From Gammaproteobacteria bacterium (GTDB lineage Bacteria; Pseudomonadota; Gammaproteobacteria; Ga0077554; Ga007554): DNA of 64,000 nt. The translations under genes were made by a program, and so were the position numbers. The notes beneath the pieces were generated by a model, which made no database searches, had not been told where the DNA came from, and was given only the letters and a program-made list of their open reading frames with translations. The stretch is taken from positions 1 to 64,000 of the forward strand of contig JAKFXX010000023.1 of assembly GCA_021731145.1 (NCBI GenBank), read 5' to 3'. The number at the start of each line of letters is the position of its first letter. The stretch's first letter is position 1. Positions 18,943-27,989 of this stretch are shown piece after piece.

Positions 18943-21153
18943 ATGCCTAAATCTCCCATATTGCGCGTTGCCATCCCCTCACCGCTACACCGCAATTTTG
19001 ATTACCTACCCCCACCCGGCTGCGACGCCACTCAACTCATGCCCGGCGTGCGTTTGCGCGTGCCGTTCGGCAGGACAAAAACGATAGGCGTACTGTTGGA
19101 GATGGACTCGCAAAGCACGGTGGAGGGCACACGGCTCAAGGCGGTGCTGGAGGTGTTGGACGAACAACCGGCGCTGCCCCCGGACATCATGCAGCTCGCC
19201 AGGTGGGCCAGCGGTTACTACCATCACCCCTTGGGCGAGGTGCTTTCCGCTACGTTGCCTGCGCTGCTGCGCCTGGGGCATGCGTTGCAAATACGGGGCA
19301 CTCGTTGCTGGCTGCTTACTGAGACAGGCAAGGCTGTTGAAACCAGCAATCTGACCCGCGCGCCGCGACAGGCGGCCCTGTTGCGCTTATTGCAAGCCAA
19401 CCCTGACGGGATGATCGCTGAACAGTTTGCGGAACACCCCGGCGATTGGCAGGGAGCGATGCGCGCGCTCATCGAAAAAGGCTGGGTGGAGAGCAAGGAA
19501 AGTCCCTGCCTGACGGTGCCGGATCGAAAACCCAACGAATCCCCCCCATCATTAAACGCCGCTCAAAACGAGGCTGTCACCGCAGTCTGCGGCTCGCTGC
19601 GGCGTTACCAGGCATTTCTGCTGGATGGTGTCACCGGCAGCGGCAAAACCGAGGTTTATCTGCGCATCATCGAGCAGGTGCTTGCTCAAGGGCTTCAGGC
19701 ACTGGTGCTGGTGCCGGAGATTGGGCTTACCCCGCAGCTTGTCACGCGTTTCCAGCGCCGTTTCAATGTGCCGCTGGCGGTGCTGCATTCAGGGTTATCC
19801 GACCGGGAGCGGCTGACCGCCTGGCTGATGGCGCGCGACGGACAGGCGCCCATCGTCATCGGCACCCGCTCAGCGGTATTCACGCCGCTGGCCCGGCCCG
19901 GCGTATTCATTATTGACGAAGAGCACGACCTGTCACTCAAACAGCAGGAGGGTTTTCGTTATTCAGCACGCGATGTGGCGGTGATGCGCGCACATCAGGC
20001 GCAAATTCCCATCGTGCTGGGCTCCGCCACGCCCTCGCTGGAAAGCCTGCATAACATCACCACCGGGCGTTATCACCTGCTCACGCTACCGGAACGGGCA
20101 GGTAGCGCGCTGCACCCTGCTATCGAGGTGCTGGACGTGCGCCACCAGCCCATGCAAGACAGCCTGTCCCAGCCCTTGCTCAGCCTGATCAAGCGCCACC
20201 TTGCCGGCAATAATCAGGTGCTGCTGTTCCTGAACCGGCGCGGCTACGCGCCCACCCTGCTGTGTCACGACTGCGGCTGGGTTGCCGAGTGCCGGCGCTG
20301 CGATGCGCGGCTGACCTTGCACCACGGGTCGCGCCTGCTGCAATGCCACCACTGTGGCACGCAACGCCCCATAGACAAGCATTGCCCGAAGTGCAGCAGC
20401 GCGGATCTACGCTCATTGGGGCATGGCACCGAGCGCATAGAGCAGGCGCTACAGCGCCATTTTCCGAACACCCCCGTACTGCGTATTGACCGCGACAGCA
20501 CGCGGCGCAAAGGCGCATTACAGGCCTTGCTGGACAACGTACATACAGGCGAAAGTCAAATATTAATTGGCACCCAGATGCTCGCCAAGGGCCATCACTT
20601 TCCCGATGTCACCCTGGTCGGCATTCTGGACGCAGATCAAGGATTGTTCGGCGCCGACTTCCGCGCCAGTGAACGCATGGCGCAGTTGATTATTCAGGTC
20701 GCGGGGCGCGCGGGACGCGCCGACAAACCAGGACAGGTGATAATCCAGACCCACCACCCCGATCATCCCTTGCTGCATTTGCTCATCACCCAGGGCTATC
20801 ACAGCTTCGCCGCAGCGGCGCTGGAAGAACGGCGCGAGACACACCTGCCGCCGTTCAGCAATCTGGTGCTGCTGCGCGCCGAGGCGGGCAACCGTGAACT
20901 CCCACAGCAATTCCTCAGCGAGGCGCGTGCCGCTGCGGAAATACAGATGATGGCAGGCATTGAATTACTGGGGCCTGTGCCAGCCCCAATGGAAAAACGC
21001 GCGGGCCGTTATCGCGCCCACCTGCTGCTACAGGCTACGCGCCGCAGCGATCTGCACCGCCTGCTTGACGCCTGGATACCCTGCCTCGAAAAATTGCCAC
21101 TGGCGCGCAAGGTGCGCTGGGCGCTGGATGTGGATCCGATGGAGATGTTTTAG
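18943..21153 (+). CDS. priA: Primosomal protein N' (replication restart helicase)
   Basis: PriA recognises stalled or recombined forks and reloads the replisome. The 736-residue protein has the 3'-end-binding N-terminal domain, Walker A GVTGSGKTE at residues 229-237, and DEEHD as Walker B. A cysteine-rich zinc-binding insert (CHDCGWVAECRRC, then CHHC and CPKC) and helicase motifs near GTQMLAKGHHFP follow. All are as expected for an active PriA. It stands alone, convergent with the cytochrome gene; 12 bp separate the stops. Confidence 0.96.
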   Translation: MPKSPILRVAIPSPLHRNFDYLPPPGCDATQLMPGVRLRVPFGRTKTIGVLLEMDSQSTVEGTRLKAVLEVLDEQPALPPDIMQLARWASGYYHHPLGEVLSATLPALLRLGHALQIRGTRCWLLTETGKAVETSNLTRAPRQAALLRLLQANPDGMIAEQFAEHPGDWQGAMRALIEKGWVESKESPCLTVPDRKPNESPPSLNAAQNEAVTAVCGSLRRYQAFLLDGVTGSGKTEVYLRIIEQVLAQGLQALVLVPEIGLTPQLVTRFQRRFNVPLAVLHSGLSDRERLTAWLMARDGQAPIVIGTRSAVFTPLARPGVFIIDEEHDLSLKQQEGFRYSARDVAVMRAHQAQIPIVLGSATPSLESLHNITTGRYHLLTLPERAGSALHPAIEVLDVRHQPMQDSLSQPLLSLIKRHLAGNNQVLLFLNRRGYAPTLLCHDCGWVAECRRCDARLTLHHGSRLLQCHHCGTQRPIDKHCPKCSSADLRSLGHGTERIEQALQRHFPNTPVLRIDRDSTRRKGALQALLDNVHTGESQILIGTQMLAKGHHFPDVTLVGILDADQGLFGADFRASERMAQLIIQVAGRAGRADKPGQVIIQTHHPDHPLLHLLITQGYHSFAAAALEERRETHLPPFSNLVLLRAEAGNRELPQQFLSEARAAAEIQMMAGIELLGPVPAPMEKRAGRYRAHLLLQATRRSDLHRLLDAWIPCLEKLPLARKVRWALDVDPMEMF

Positions 21154-21165
21154 TCAATCAGCTCA

Positions 21166-21648
21166 TCACTCCATATCCAGCACCGGACTGGACGCTTTTT
21201 TCGGGATGGGCAAAGTGATGAAGCCATGCTCATTTTTACCGTGGCATGCCATGCACTCGGTGCGCAGATCTTCAAACATTGCGGCGAATTTTTCCCAGTT
21301 GCGGGCTTTTATAGTATTTGGCATTCGCGGATACATGCTGCCAAGAAACTCGTTCACCGTCTTTCTTAACTCTGGGTGCACGATTTTCAGTTTATCGAGT
21401 AGCTCCTCCATCTCCTCCGCCTGGTATGCGGCGAATTCCCATTGTCCTTGCTTGGCCGCCCAATAGAGATTCTTGTAGCGTTCACCCATTTCGATCATGA
21501 CATTGCCTGTGGCGGGCATGGCCTCCACGAGGCTTGCGATTTTTTTGTCAGCCGATCCCGTCTTGCGCCAATCCTGGGAGGCACTAGCAGGCGCCATGCC
21601 CGCGAACAGACTGACCACAAGGGTTGCGCAGATGCATCTGACCTTCAT
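21166..21648 (-). CDS. Exported protein with one c-type haem site
   Basis: The 160-residue protein has an N-terminal signal peptide (cleavage likely after ASA at about residue 24). The body is mostly helical, and there is a single haem-binding CMACH at residues 132-136 near the C-terminus. It is probably periplasmic. The helical body with a C-terminal CxxCH resembles cytochrome c'-like four-helix proteins, but I cannot assign a family. The ATG at 21648 has AGGAGGAG upstream; a longer frame from 21678 is rejected. A strong terminator separates it from the TonB-dependent receptor upstream, so it probably has its own promoter. Confidence 0.72.
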   Translation of the reverse strand: MKVRCICATLVVSLFAGMAPASASQDWRKTGSADKKIASLVEAMPATGNVMIEMGERYKNLYWAAKQGQWEFAAYQAEEMEELLDKLKIVHPELRKTVNEFLGSMYPRMPNTIKARNWEKFAAMFEDLRTECMACHGKNEHGFITLPIPKKASSPVLDME

Positions 21649-21676
21649 AACTCCTCCTGTGCATATCACAATAAAC

Positions 21677-21712
21677 AAAAAAAAGGGGCGCCGGGAGAGG
21701 GAGGCGCCCCTT
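21677..21712 (-). terminator. Rho-independent terminator after the TonB-dependent receptor gene
   Basis: On the minus strand AAGGGGCGCC and GGCGCCCCTT pair perfectly (21703-21712 with 21683-21692), around a 10-base loop. A run of eight T follows. It lies about 45 bp past the receptor stop and just before the haem-protein ribosome-binding site. Confidence 0.88.
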
Positions 21713-21757
21713 GTCAGTCACCGCCTTCCGTGGCGGTACAGCCTCACTTGCGCAATT

Positions 21758-23902
21758 TTAGAAGGTGTATTTAAACCCCGCCTGCACCAACCGGGGGCTA
21801 CCGGGCAGAATACCGCGCGCGCGGTCGACGATGTAGGTCTTGTCGGTCAGGTTCTTCGCCGTCAGGAACAGCGTGGTGTTGAGCGGCTTGACCAGATAGT
21901 TCACCGCCGCGTTCCAGATGGTGTACCCGGAGATCTGTCCACGCTGTCCGTTGGCGGTGGGCGTGACAGTATTCACATCATCGCTGAACTGGTCGCTGAC
22001 ATGCACCGCCTCGACACGCGCATCGAATCCCGATGCATGGGCATAGCCGAGCGTCGTGGTCAGCAGGTTTTCCGGCGCGTAGGGCAGGCGGTTGCCGCTG
22101 ACATTTGCACCTGACGTGATGTTGCTGGTGCGCGCGCCCGTGAACTTGGCGGTGGGCAGATATGTATAGGCCGCTTGCAGATAGACGTTGTGCGGCGAAT
22201 CCATCACCTCGCCGCTGTTCACGCGCAAGCCCAGCTCCGCACCTTGGTGCAGGGTCTCACCGGCATTGGTGAGAGCTGCCCCGGCGCCGCCGGCCAGACT
22301 GGCGGGGATGATCTGATTCTGGAAGTCCATGCGGAACAGCGTCGCCTCGGCACTGATCCCGGCACGCGGCTGGCTGCGCACGCCCAATTCATAGTTCCAG
22401 CTCTTTTCCGCGCCCAGATCGACCGTGCCGCCAGTAGTATTGTTGATCACGTCTTCAGTGCGCGGCGGCGCAAAGCCGCGATGCGCACCAGCGAATAGCG
22501 TAGTGTTTTTGACCGGGGTATAGGTCGCGCCAATGCCGGGAATCACCTGGGTGAGATCGGTCTTGCCGCTCACACCCGCGCCGCTGTTAGCGAGGCGATT
22601 AGTGCGCTCATACTTGATGGATTCCACACGCACGCCCGGCGTCACCGTCCACTTGTCGATCAGGAAGCGGTTCTGCACGAAGGCAGAATAGGCCTGGTTT
22701 TTACGCTCGTTGTCCTCAACGATACTGCCGGTACGCGAACTAGGCGTATTGCCGTTTTCCTGGCGGCGGTCCTGTGTCTCGTAATGGGCACGCACACCCA
22801 TGTCCGCCTCGCTTCTCACACCAAACAGGCCGTGATTGACGCGCAACCGAGGCTCGACACCCCAGGTGTAGTAGTTGCGCAAACGGCCTTGGATGGAATT
22901 ACAGGTGTCGGGATTGACCGCCACGCCGTTGTTTCTGTTGGTGGTAAATGCGCCGCCGCACTGGGTGTCCGTGGTGGTGCTCGATTGCCGCCACCAGTCG
23001 CGCTGAAAAATCGAGCCATAGAGATTGGTGGTCAGGATGACATTGTCGCTGAAGACAAACTCATGGGTCGCCGATGCACCGTAGCGCTTGGCATTCATGA
23101 AATCGTTCTTGAACGGATTCTGACGCGGATTGGCGGCGTATTCCGCCTCGGTCAGCCCGGAATAGGTGACGTTGGAATCTTCGCTGTAATAGTTGCCGCG
23201 CAGCGTCAGCGCCTGCTTGGCGCCCAGGCCCAGCACTGCCTTGACATTAGCGTCATTCAACTCGGAATGGGTATTGTCGCGCGCCCCGTCGCCCTGCTTG
23301 CGCACATAATCGAACAGCAGGCCATTGCCGCCCCAGGTGCCGCCGTAATTGAAACGGCCGTTGAAGTAATCGCGGTTGCCGCCGGTGAGGGCAATGGAAC
23401 CACCTGGCCTGGCGGGAGGCAAGGGCGTGATGTAGTTGATCACGCCACCGATAGTCTGAGGCCCGTAGAGAATCTGCCCCGAGCCTTTCAGCACCTCGAT
23501 GCGATCGAAACGATCAATGGGCGGATGATAATAGGTCGCGTTGTCGCCATAAGGTGAGTGGGCCAGCGGAATGCCGTCCTCCAGAAGCAGCACCTTGCTG
23601 GAGCGGGTTGGATTCAAGCCGCGAATGCCGATGTTGGGGCGCAGGCCCAAGCCTTCCTCGTCGCGCACATTCACCCCCGGCACCTTGCGCAGCGCCTCGC
23701 TGGTGGTGAAAACGCGGCTGTTTTCCAACGTCTTCTTGTCGACCACCTCGGCGGAACCTGGGATACTCTCCAGCGCCTCGCGCGTGCCGATCACCTCTAC
23801 CGTAGGGGCTTTGACAGGCTTTGCCTCCTGTGCCAACGCCATCCCCGCCGGACACGCCAGCGCCATTAATACCGCGATATTTATCTTTTTCCGCAAAAAC
23901 AC
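21758..23902 (-). CDS. TonB-dependent outer-membrane receptor, FecA-like
   Basis: This is a probable ferric-chelate (ferric citrate or siderophore) receptor of the outer membrane. The 714-residue protein has a signal peptide ending near ALA, a TonB-box-like region (PTVEVIGTRE), a plug domain (GLGLRPNIGIRGLNPTRSSK, LLEDGIPLAHSPYG) and a 22-strand-type barrel ending in Phe (FKYTF). It has no N-terminal STN signalling domain, so it should not drive a sigma/anti-sigma relay as FecA does. The GTG at 23902 is preferred because GAGGTGGGT lies just upstream; a GTG at 23935 is possible. A Fur-box-like site lies 85 bp upstream. exbB-exbD-tonB lie directly upstream. The transported ligand cannot be told from sequence. 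Confidence 0.9.
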   Translation of the reverse strand: MFLRKKINIAVLMALACPAGMALAQEAKPVKAPTVEVIGTREALESIPGSAEVVDKKTLENSRVFTTSEALRKVPGVNVRDEEGLGLRPNIGIRGLNPTRSSKVLLLEDGIPLAHSPYGDNATYYHPPIDRFDRIEVLKGSGQILYGPQTIGGVINYITPLPPARPGGSIALTGGNRDYFNGRFNYGGTWGGNGLLFDYVRKQGDGARDNTHSELNDANVKAVLGLGAKQALTLRGNYYSEDSNVTYSGLTEAEYAANPRQNPFKNDFMNAKRYGASATHEFVFSDNVILTTNLYGSIFQRDWWRQSSTTTDTQCGGAFTTNRNNGVAVNPDTCNSIQGRLRNYYTWGVEPRLRVNHGLFGVRSEADMGVRAHYETQDRRQENGNTPSSRTGSIVEDNERKNQAYSAFVQNRFLIDKWTVTPGVRVESIKYERTNRLANSGAGVSGKTDLTQVIPGIGATYTPVKNTTLFAGAHRGFAPPRTEDVINNTTGGTVDLGAEKSWNYELGVRSQPRAGISAEATLFRMDFQNQIIPASLAGGAGAALTNAGETLHQGAELGLRVNSGEVMDSPHNVYLQAAYTYLPTAKFTGARTSNITSGANVSGNRLPYAPENLLTTTLGYAHASGFDARVEAVHVSDQFSDDVNTVTPTANGQRGQISGYTIWNAAVNYLVKPLNTTLFLTAKNLTDKTYIVDRARGILPGSPRLVQAGFKYTF

Positions 23903-23986
23903 GTCACCCACCTCTTCTCGCTTATGCCAGACCACGGCTGTCGAATCCAGCCACCCACAAACATCTGATGAGGATGCTAACGCAAA

Positions 23987-24001
23987 TGAGAATGATTAGC
24001 A
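23987..24001 (-). promoter_or_regulatory. Fur-box-like operator before the receptor gene
   Basis: On the minus strand TGCTAATCATTCTCA matches the 7-1-7 Fur consensus TGATAATNATTATCA at all but two positions. It lies 85 bp upstream of the receptor start, within the tonB-receptor gap. Iron-dependent repression is inferred. Confidence 0.65.
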
Positions 24002-24050
24002 ATAACTTTTTAAAAGGGTTGGGAGCTACGGAAAAAGAGCACCCGGAGAT

Positions 24051-24863
24051 TCACTGCGCGAAGCGGTATACAACCGGAAGAAGAAGGGCAACTTGTGACC
24101 AGGACTGGCTTTCCAGCTTGAGCGGCATGGCGGCGCGTAGCGTCTCCATAGCACTTTGATCCAGCGCTTCGTGCCCGGAACTCTCCTGCACATCCACTCG
24201 GATCAAGCGGCCGTCTCCGCCCAGGACGACCTTGAGCAACACCCGCCCTTCCCAGCCATTGCGCTTGGCAAGGATAGGATATTTTTTCAGCGCATCTACG
24301 CGGCGCCACAACAAATCCTTCAACAGGCCTGTATCAGGGCTGCTGTTGGCAGTAGGCGACGGGGTTGCTGGGGCAACGGGCGCCGGATCGACCCGCGCCG
24401 GAGGCTCGGCAGTGACCACCGGGGCAGGCGCGGCCTGGGCTACGGCCTGAGTCGGCACAGGCGCCGGTGTTTGCGCCGGTACGGGCACATCGGCCTGACT
24501 TGCCACCGGCACCGCCGAGGACACGACTGGCACCGTCTGCCGGGGCAAAGCCTGTTGCGTAGCAACTACCGGCGGCGGAACGCTACGGGACAGGGGCGGC
24601 TGGGCTGGAACGGGAAAGGCGGAGGTGGCCGGTTCGGCTGCGGCGAGCGATACGTCCCACTCGAACGGCGGCGGTTCGACAGGCCTGGCAAGGGCAAACA
24701 CGGCGGCAATCACCAGACCGCCCACCACACTGTGGAAGGCCAGCGACACCCCCCAGCCGTTGATATGGCTGCCGCGAGGGCAGATTTTTGCTCCTGCAAA
24801 ATCTGCATTTCCACCCTCCATGGCGGTCAAAATGATCCTATCTTCAGGGTAAACTGCGCTCAC
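24051..24863 (-). CDS. tonB: TonB energy-transducing protein
   Basis: TonB carries proton-motive energy from ExbB-ExbD to outer-membrane receptors. The 270-residue protein has one hydrophobic segment (about residues 37-60), a long Pro/Ala/Val-rich spacer (about 65-170), and a C-terminal TonB domain with YPILAKRNGWEGRVLLKVVLGGDG and SSGHEALDQSAMETLR. The N-terminal cytoplasmic part is longer than usual, so a later ATG (residue 15) could be the true start. The GTG at 24863 overlaps the exbD stop (GTGA). Confidence 0.92.
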   Translation of the reverse strand: MSAVYPEDRIILTAMEGGNADFAGAKICPRGSHINGWGVSLAFHSVVGGLVIAAVFALARPVEPPPFEWDVSLAAAEPATSAFPVPAQPPLSRSVPPPVVATQQALPRQTVPVVSSAVPVASQADVPVPAQTPAPVPTQAVAQAAPAPVVTAEPPARVDPAPVAPATPSPTANSSPDTGLLKDLLWRRVDALKKYPILAKRNGWEGRVLLKVVLGGDGRLIRVDVQESSGHEALDQSAMETLRAAMPLKLESQSWSQVALLLPVVYRFAQ

Positions 24864-25234
24864 GAACGCTCCACCTGCAAGCTGACCTTGGTATAACCCA
24901 AGCCCTTCACCGTATCCACCAGCGTAACGAACCGCTCCAGCGGCGTGGCGCGGTCGGCGCGTACCACCACGGAGGTTTCCTTGGCATAGGCACCCAGCGC
25001 GGCACCCAGACCGTCCATGCTGATGGTCTGCTGGTTCAAAAACAGCGCCCCGTCGTTCTTGAGGGTAAGTACCACAGGTTGCTCGATTGCCGCCGTGGCG
25101 TGCTTGGCCTTGGCCAAGTCGATGGGAATCTGGCCGGTGGAGATAAAGGTGGCGGTGGTGAGCACGATCACCAGCAGCACCAGCATCACATCCACCAAGG
25201 GGATGACGTTGATCTGGTCGAGATCACGATCCAC
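24860..25234 (-). CDS. exbD: Biopolymer transport protein ExbD
   Basis: This is the proton-channel partner of ExbB in the TonB complex. The 124-residue protein has one membrane segment (about residues 12-30) with the functional Asp in LVDVMLVLL, and a periplasmic C-terminal domain. Its start lies inside the last codons of exbB (11-base overlap) and its end overlaps tonB by 4 bases. Confidence 0.94.
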   Translation of the reverse strand: MDRDLDQINVIPLVDVMLVLLVIVLTTATFISTGQIPIDLAKAKHATAAIEQPVVLTLKNDGALFLNQQTISMDGLGAALGAYAKETSVVVRADRATPLERFVTLVDTVKGLGYTKVSLQVERS

Positions 25235-25652
25235 GGCGCGCGTCCTCGTAGCGGCTGAGCAGTTCTTTCACCCGCCGCCGCAGCACATTGTTCATCGCCA
25301 CGCACGGGATGGCGACCACCAGCCCCATCGCCGTGGCCTTGAGCGCCATGCTCAGGCCGACCATGATGGAACGCACATCCATGGTGCCCTGCGTGCCCAT
25401 GGTATGAAACGTCACCATGATGCCGAACACCGTGCCCAGTAGCCCGATGTAGGGCGCGTTCGCCGCAATGGTGCCGATCACCGTGAGACGGCGCGTCAAC
25501 TCGGTCTCCAGCGCCTGGGCACTGGCAAACGCCAGCACATCCACGCGGCGGTACAGCGACCACCGTTCCACCGCCACCGCCACCGCCCAGACACTAAGCA
25601 GCAGCAACAGGCCAATTACACCATAATCAACAACATTAGACAGAAGAGACAT
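25224..25652 (-). CDS. exbB: Biopolymer transport protein ExbB
   Basis: This MotA/TolQ/ExbB-type proton channel subunit energises TonB. The 142-residue protein is a short form: one N-terminal membrane segment, then NAPYIGLLGTVFGIMVTFHTMG and GLSMALKATAMGLVVAIPCVAMNN, the conserved membrane pair. The ATG at 25652 gives MSLLSNVVDYG. It is the first gene of exbB-exbD-tonB, with a Fur-box-like site 35 bp upstream. Confidence 0.93.
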   Translation of the reverse strand: MSLLSNVVDYGVIGLLLLLSVWAVAVAVERWSLYRRVDVLAFASAQALETELTRRLTVIGTIAANAPYIGLLGTVFGIMVTFHTMGTQGTMDVRSIMVGLSMALKATAMGLVVAIPCVAMNNVLRRRVKELLSRYEDARRGS

Positions 25653-25686
25653 GGAACGTTTGCCACACACCACAAAGATAACGAAT

Positions 25687-25701
25687 GAGAATCATAATCA
25701 T
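25687..25701 (-). promoter_or_regulatory. Fur-box-like operator before exbB
   Basis: On the minus strand TGATTATGATTCTCA matches TGATAATNATTATCA with two mismatches, within an AT-rich AATGATTATGATTCTCATT stretch. It lies 35 bp before the exbB start, where Fur binding would block transcription. Confidence 0.7.
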
Positions 25702-25750
25702 TATTTATTCTGGGGTCAATTGGCAATTATCCTGACAGCCTGCGGGGCTT

Positions 25751-25916
25751 AGAACCTGTTCACGATCTTGATCAAGGGATGCAGTGCAAGGCAAAATCGA
25801 ACGAAAAAGCGGAGCATACACGAAGTATGTGAGCATTTTGAGTTCGATTTTCCTCGGTACCCCCTTGAGGGGTGAACGCCGCAATGCGCCCTTCAGCGAG
25901 ATCGTGAACAGGTTCT
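25751..25916. mobile_element. MITE-like element with 18-bp inverted ends
   Basis: AGAACCTGTTCACGATCT (25751-25768) and AGATCGTGAACAGGTTCT (25899-25916) are exact inverted repeats bounding 166 bp. TTA is present at both outer edges (25749-25751 and 25916-25918), so a TA or TTA target duplication is possible, as for IS630/Tc1-type elements. The inside has further inverted blocks (AAAATCGAAC with GTTCGATTTT) and no gene. The rest of the gap 25702-26036 shows nothing recognisable. Confidence 0.7.
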
Positions 25917-26036
25917 TAGAAGTTACAAGGATGAGGATTCCCCGCCCCATCCGACTGCACCCGCCAGGGAAGCGAGTTCGGGGGGCGAGATATTTCTGTC
26001 AGTGAAAAGCCGGGATTTGGTTGTATCCATACTCCC

Positions 26037-26567
26037 CTACTGATGTCCCTCCTCTTCTTCCACCCCGCCCACGGCCGAAACCTCCCTCAAATACCGAAAC
26101 AGCGCCCGCGCCGCTGCCGGGGGTTTGCTGGCCTTGGCCTCGCGTGCTGCGTTGCGCAATAGTTGACGGATCTGCTGGCTATCAGCACCGGGGTATTCGG
26201 TGAGGAATTCGCTGAGCGCGGTGTCACCTTCGCTCAGCAAGCGGTCGCGCCAGCGTTCCAACTGGTGAAACTGCGTGGTAGCCTGCTGACTGCGGTTATT
26301 GAACGCATCCAGCGCCTTCTGGATCGGCGCGGGGTCAACATCGCGCATCAATTTACCGATATACTGTAACTGGCGTTTGTGTGCCCCGTGCTCCGTAATG
26401 GCGCGCGCGGCAACGATGGCGGCGCGCAGGTGTTCCGGCAGGGGCATAGCCTTGAATTGGCTGGCGTTCAGCTTTACCAGCGCCTCGCCCAGATCTTGCA
26501 ACGCGCTGGCCTCCCGTTTGAGCTGGGATTTGCTTTTTTCTTCGGGGCTTGTGTCGTCGTCTATCAT
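26037..26567 (-). CDS. yjgA: YjgA/DarP-family ribosome-associated protein (DUF615)
   Basis: YjgA (DarP) binds the 50S subunit and helps its late assembly in E. coli. The 176-residue protein is close to the E. coli length (183). It is helical and has the family blocks KSQLKREASALQDLGEALV, ARAITEHGAHKRQLQYIGKLMRD and FRYLREV. The ATG at 26567 is the conserved start; the open frame runs further upstream but would overlap pmbA. It is divergent from pmbA with 49 bp between the starts, a conserved gammaproteobacterial pairing. Confidence 0.92.
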   Translation of the reverse strand: MIDDDTSPEEKSKSQLKREASALQDLGEALVKLNASQFKAMPLPEHLRAAIVAARAITEHGAHKRQLQYIGKLMRDVDPAPIQKALDAFNNRSQQATTQFHQLERWRDRLLSEGDTALSEFLTEYPGADSQQIRQLLRNAAREAKASKPPAAARALFRYLREVSAVGGVEEEEGHQ

Positions 26568-26616
26568 AAAGGCAATATGGTTTCTTCTTAAATTCAGCTT
26601 CGAGAGAGTATTCACA

Positions 26617-27969
26617 ATGTCACAGATCACGCCTTCCAGCAACACCAACCCGAGCAATGCCCAGCTTGAAGATCTGGTGCGCGACATCCTCGCCGAGGCG
26701 CGTGCGCAGGGAGCGAGTGCAGCGGAGGCTGGCGTCAGCCTTGAAACCGGCTTGTCGGTGACGGCGCGTCTGGGCGAGGTGGAAACCATTGAGTATAACC
26801 GCGACAAGGGGTTGGGTGTTACGGTCTATTTTGGCGGGCGCAAGGGTTCGTCGAGCACCTCGGACTTTACGCCCGAGGCAGTGCGCGAGGCGGTGCGGGC
26901 GGCGTGCGGCATTGCCAAATATACTGCGGAAGACGAGTACGCAGGCCTGGCCGATGCAGCACTCATGGCGCGCGAAGTTCCTGACCTTGATCTGTGCCAC
27001 CCATGGGGTATCAACGCCGAGCAGGCCATCGAGCTGGCTATTGAATGCGAAGATGCAGCGCGCGGCATGGATGTGCGCATCACCAATTCCGAGGGCGGCA
27101 GCGTCTCCAGCCACCAGGGCTACCGGGTATACGGCAACAGCCACGGCTTCATCGGCGCTTATCCCAGCACGCGGCACAGCCTGAGCTGCGCGGTGATCGG
27201 CGGGGAAGGCGAAGGGATGCAGCGCGACTACTGGTTCACCGTGGCGCGCGACAGTGCGGAGCTGGAAGCGGCGGCGGAGGTGGGGCGCCGCGCCGCGCAA
27301 CGCACCCTGCGCCGCCTCGATGCGCGCCGCTTACCCACCTGCCAGGTGCCAGTGATCTTCGCCGCCGAAATCGCCACCAGCCTGTTGTCGCACTTCACCA
27401 GCGCAATCCGTGGCGGCGCGCTATACCGTAAGGCGACCTTCTTGCTGGATCATTTAGGCAAGCAGGTATTTCCTGCTCATGTACACATCCACGAACAACC
27501 GCATCTGAAGCGCGCGCTGGGCAGCACGCCGTTTGACAACGAGGGCGTGGCGACGCAGGCGCGTGACATTGTGCGCGACGGTGTATTACAGGGCTATATC
27601 CTGGACAGCTACGCGGCGCGCAAGCTCGGCATGCGAACCACTGGCAATTCGGGTGGCGTGCATAATCTGGTCATTGACCCGGGCGCGCTTGATCTGGACG
27701 GATTGTTACGGCGCATGGGCAAGGGGCTGCTGGTCACGGAGCTGATGGGTATGGGCGTCAACGCCGTAACCGGCGATTATTCACGCGGTGCGGCGGGCTT
27801 CTGGGTGGAAAACGGCGAGATTCAATATCCTGTCGAGGAGATCACCATAGCCGGGAATCTGCGCGACATGTTCATGCGCATCGTAGAAGTGGGCAACGAT
27901 GTCGAGGTGCGTGGTGGTACCCGCACCGGCTCGATATTGATTGAAGAAATGATGATTGCAGGTGAGTAG
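26617..27969 (+). CDS. pmbA: Metalloprotease PmbA/TldE
   Basis: PmbA, with TldD, matures peptide antibiotics and degrades the CcdA antitoxin in E. coli. The 450-residue length equals the E. coli protein. Conserved blocks include YNRDKGLGVTVYFGGRKGS, NSEGGSVSSHQGYRVYGNSHGF and GMRTTGNSGGVHNLVI. The catalytic HExxH belongs to TldD, so this subunit is expected to be the partner chain; tldD is not in the window. The ATG at 26617 matches the family start. Confidence 0.94.
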   Translation: MSQITPSSNTNPSNAQLEDLVRDILAEARAQGASAAEAGVSLETGLSVTARLGEVETIEYNRDKGLGVTVYFGGRKGSSSTSDFTPEAVREAVRAACGIAKYTAEDEYAGLADAALMAREVPDLDLCHPWGINAEQAIELAIECEDAARGMDVRITNSEGGSVSSHQGYRVYGNSHGFIGAYPSTRHSLSCAVIGGEGEGMQRDYWFTVARDSAELEAAAEVGRRAAQRTLRRLDARRLPTCQVPVIFAAEIATSLLSHFTSAIRGGALYRKATFLLDHLGKQVFPAHVHIHEQPHLKRALGSTPFDNEGVATQARDIVRDGVLQGYILDSYAARKLGMRTTGNSGGVHNLVIDPGALDLDGLLRRMGKGLLVTELMGMGVNAVTGDYSRGAAGFWVENGEIQYPVEEITIAGNLRDMFMRIVEVGNDVEVRGGTRTGSILIEEMMIAGE

Positions 27970-27989
27970 TTTCCACATAGGCGCTGAAG

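Noticed and set aside
24156-24896. 246-codon frame opposite tonB
   Set aside because: Arg-rich low-complexity shadow of the Pro/Ala spacer of TonB.
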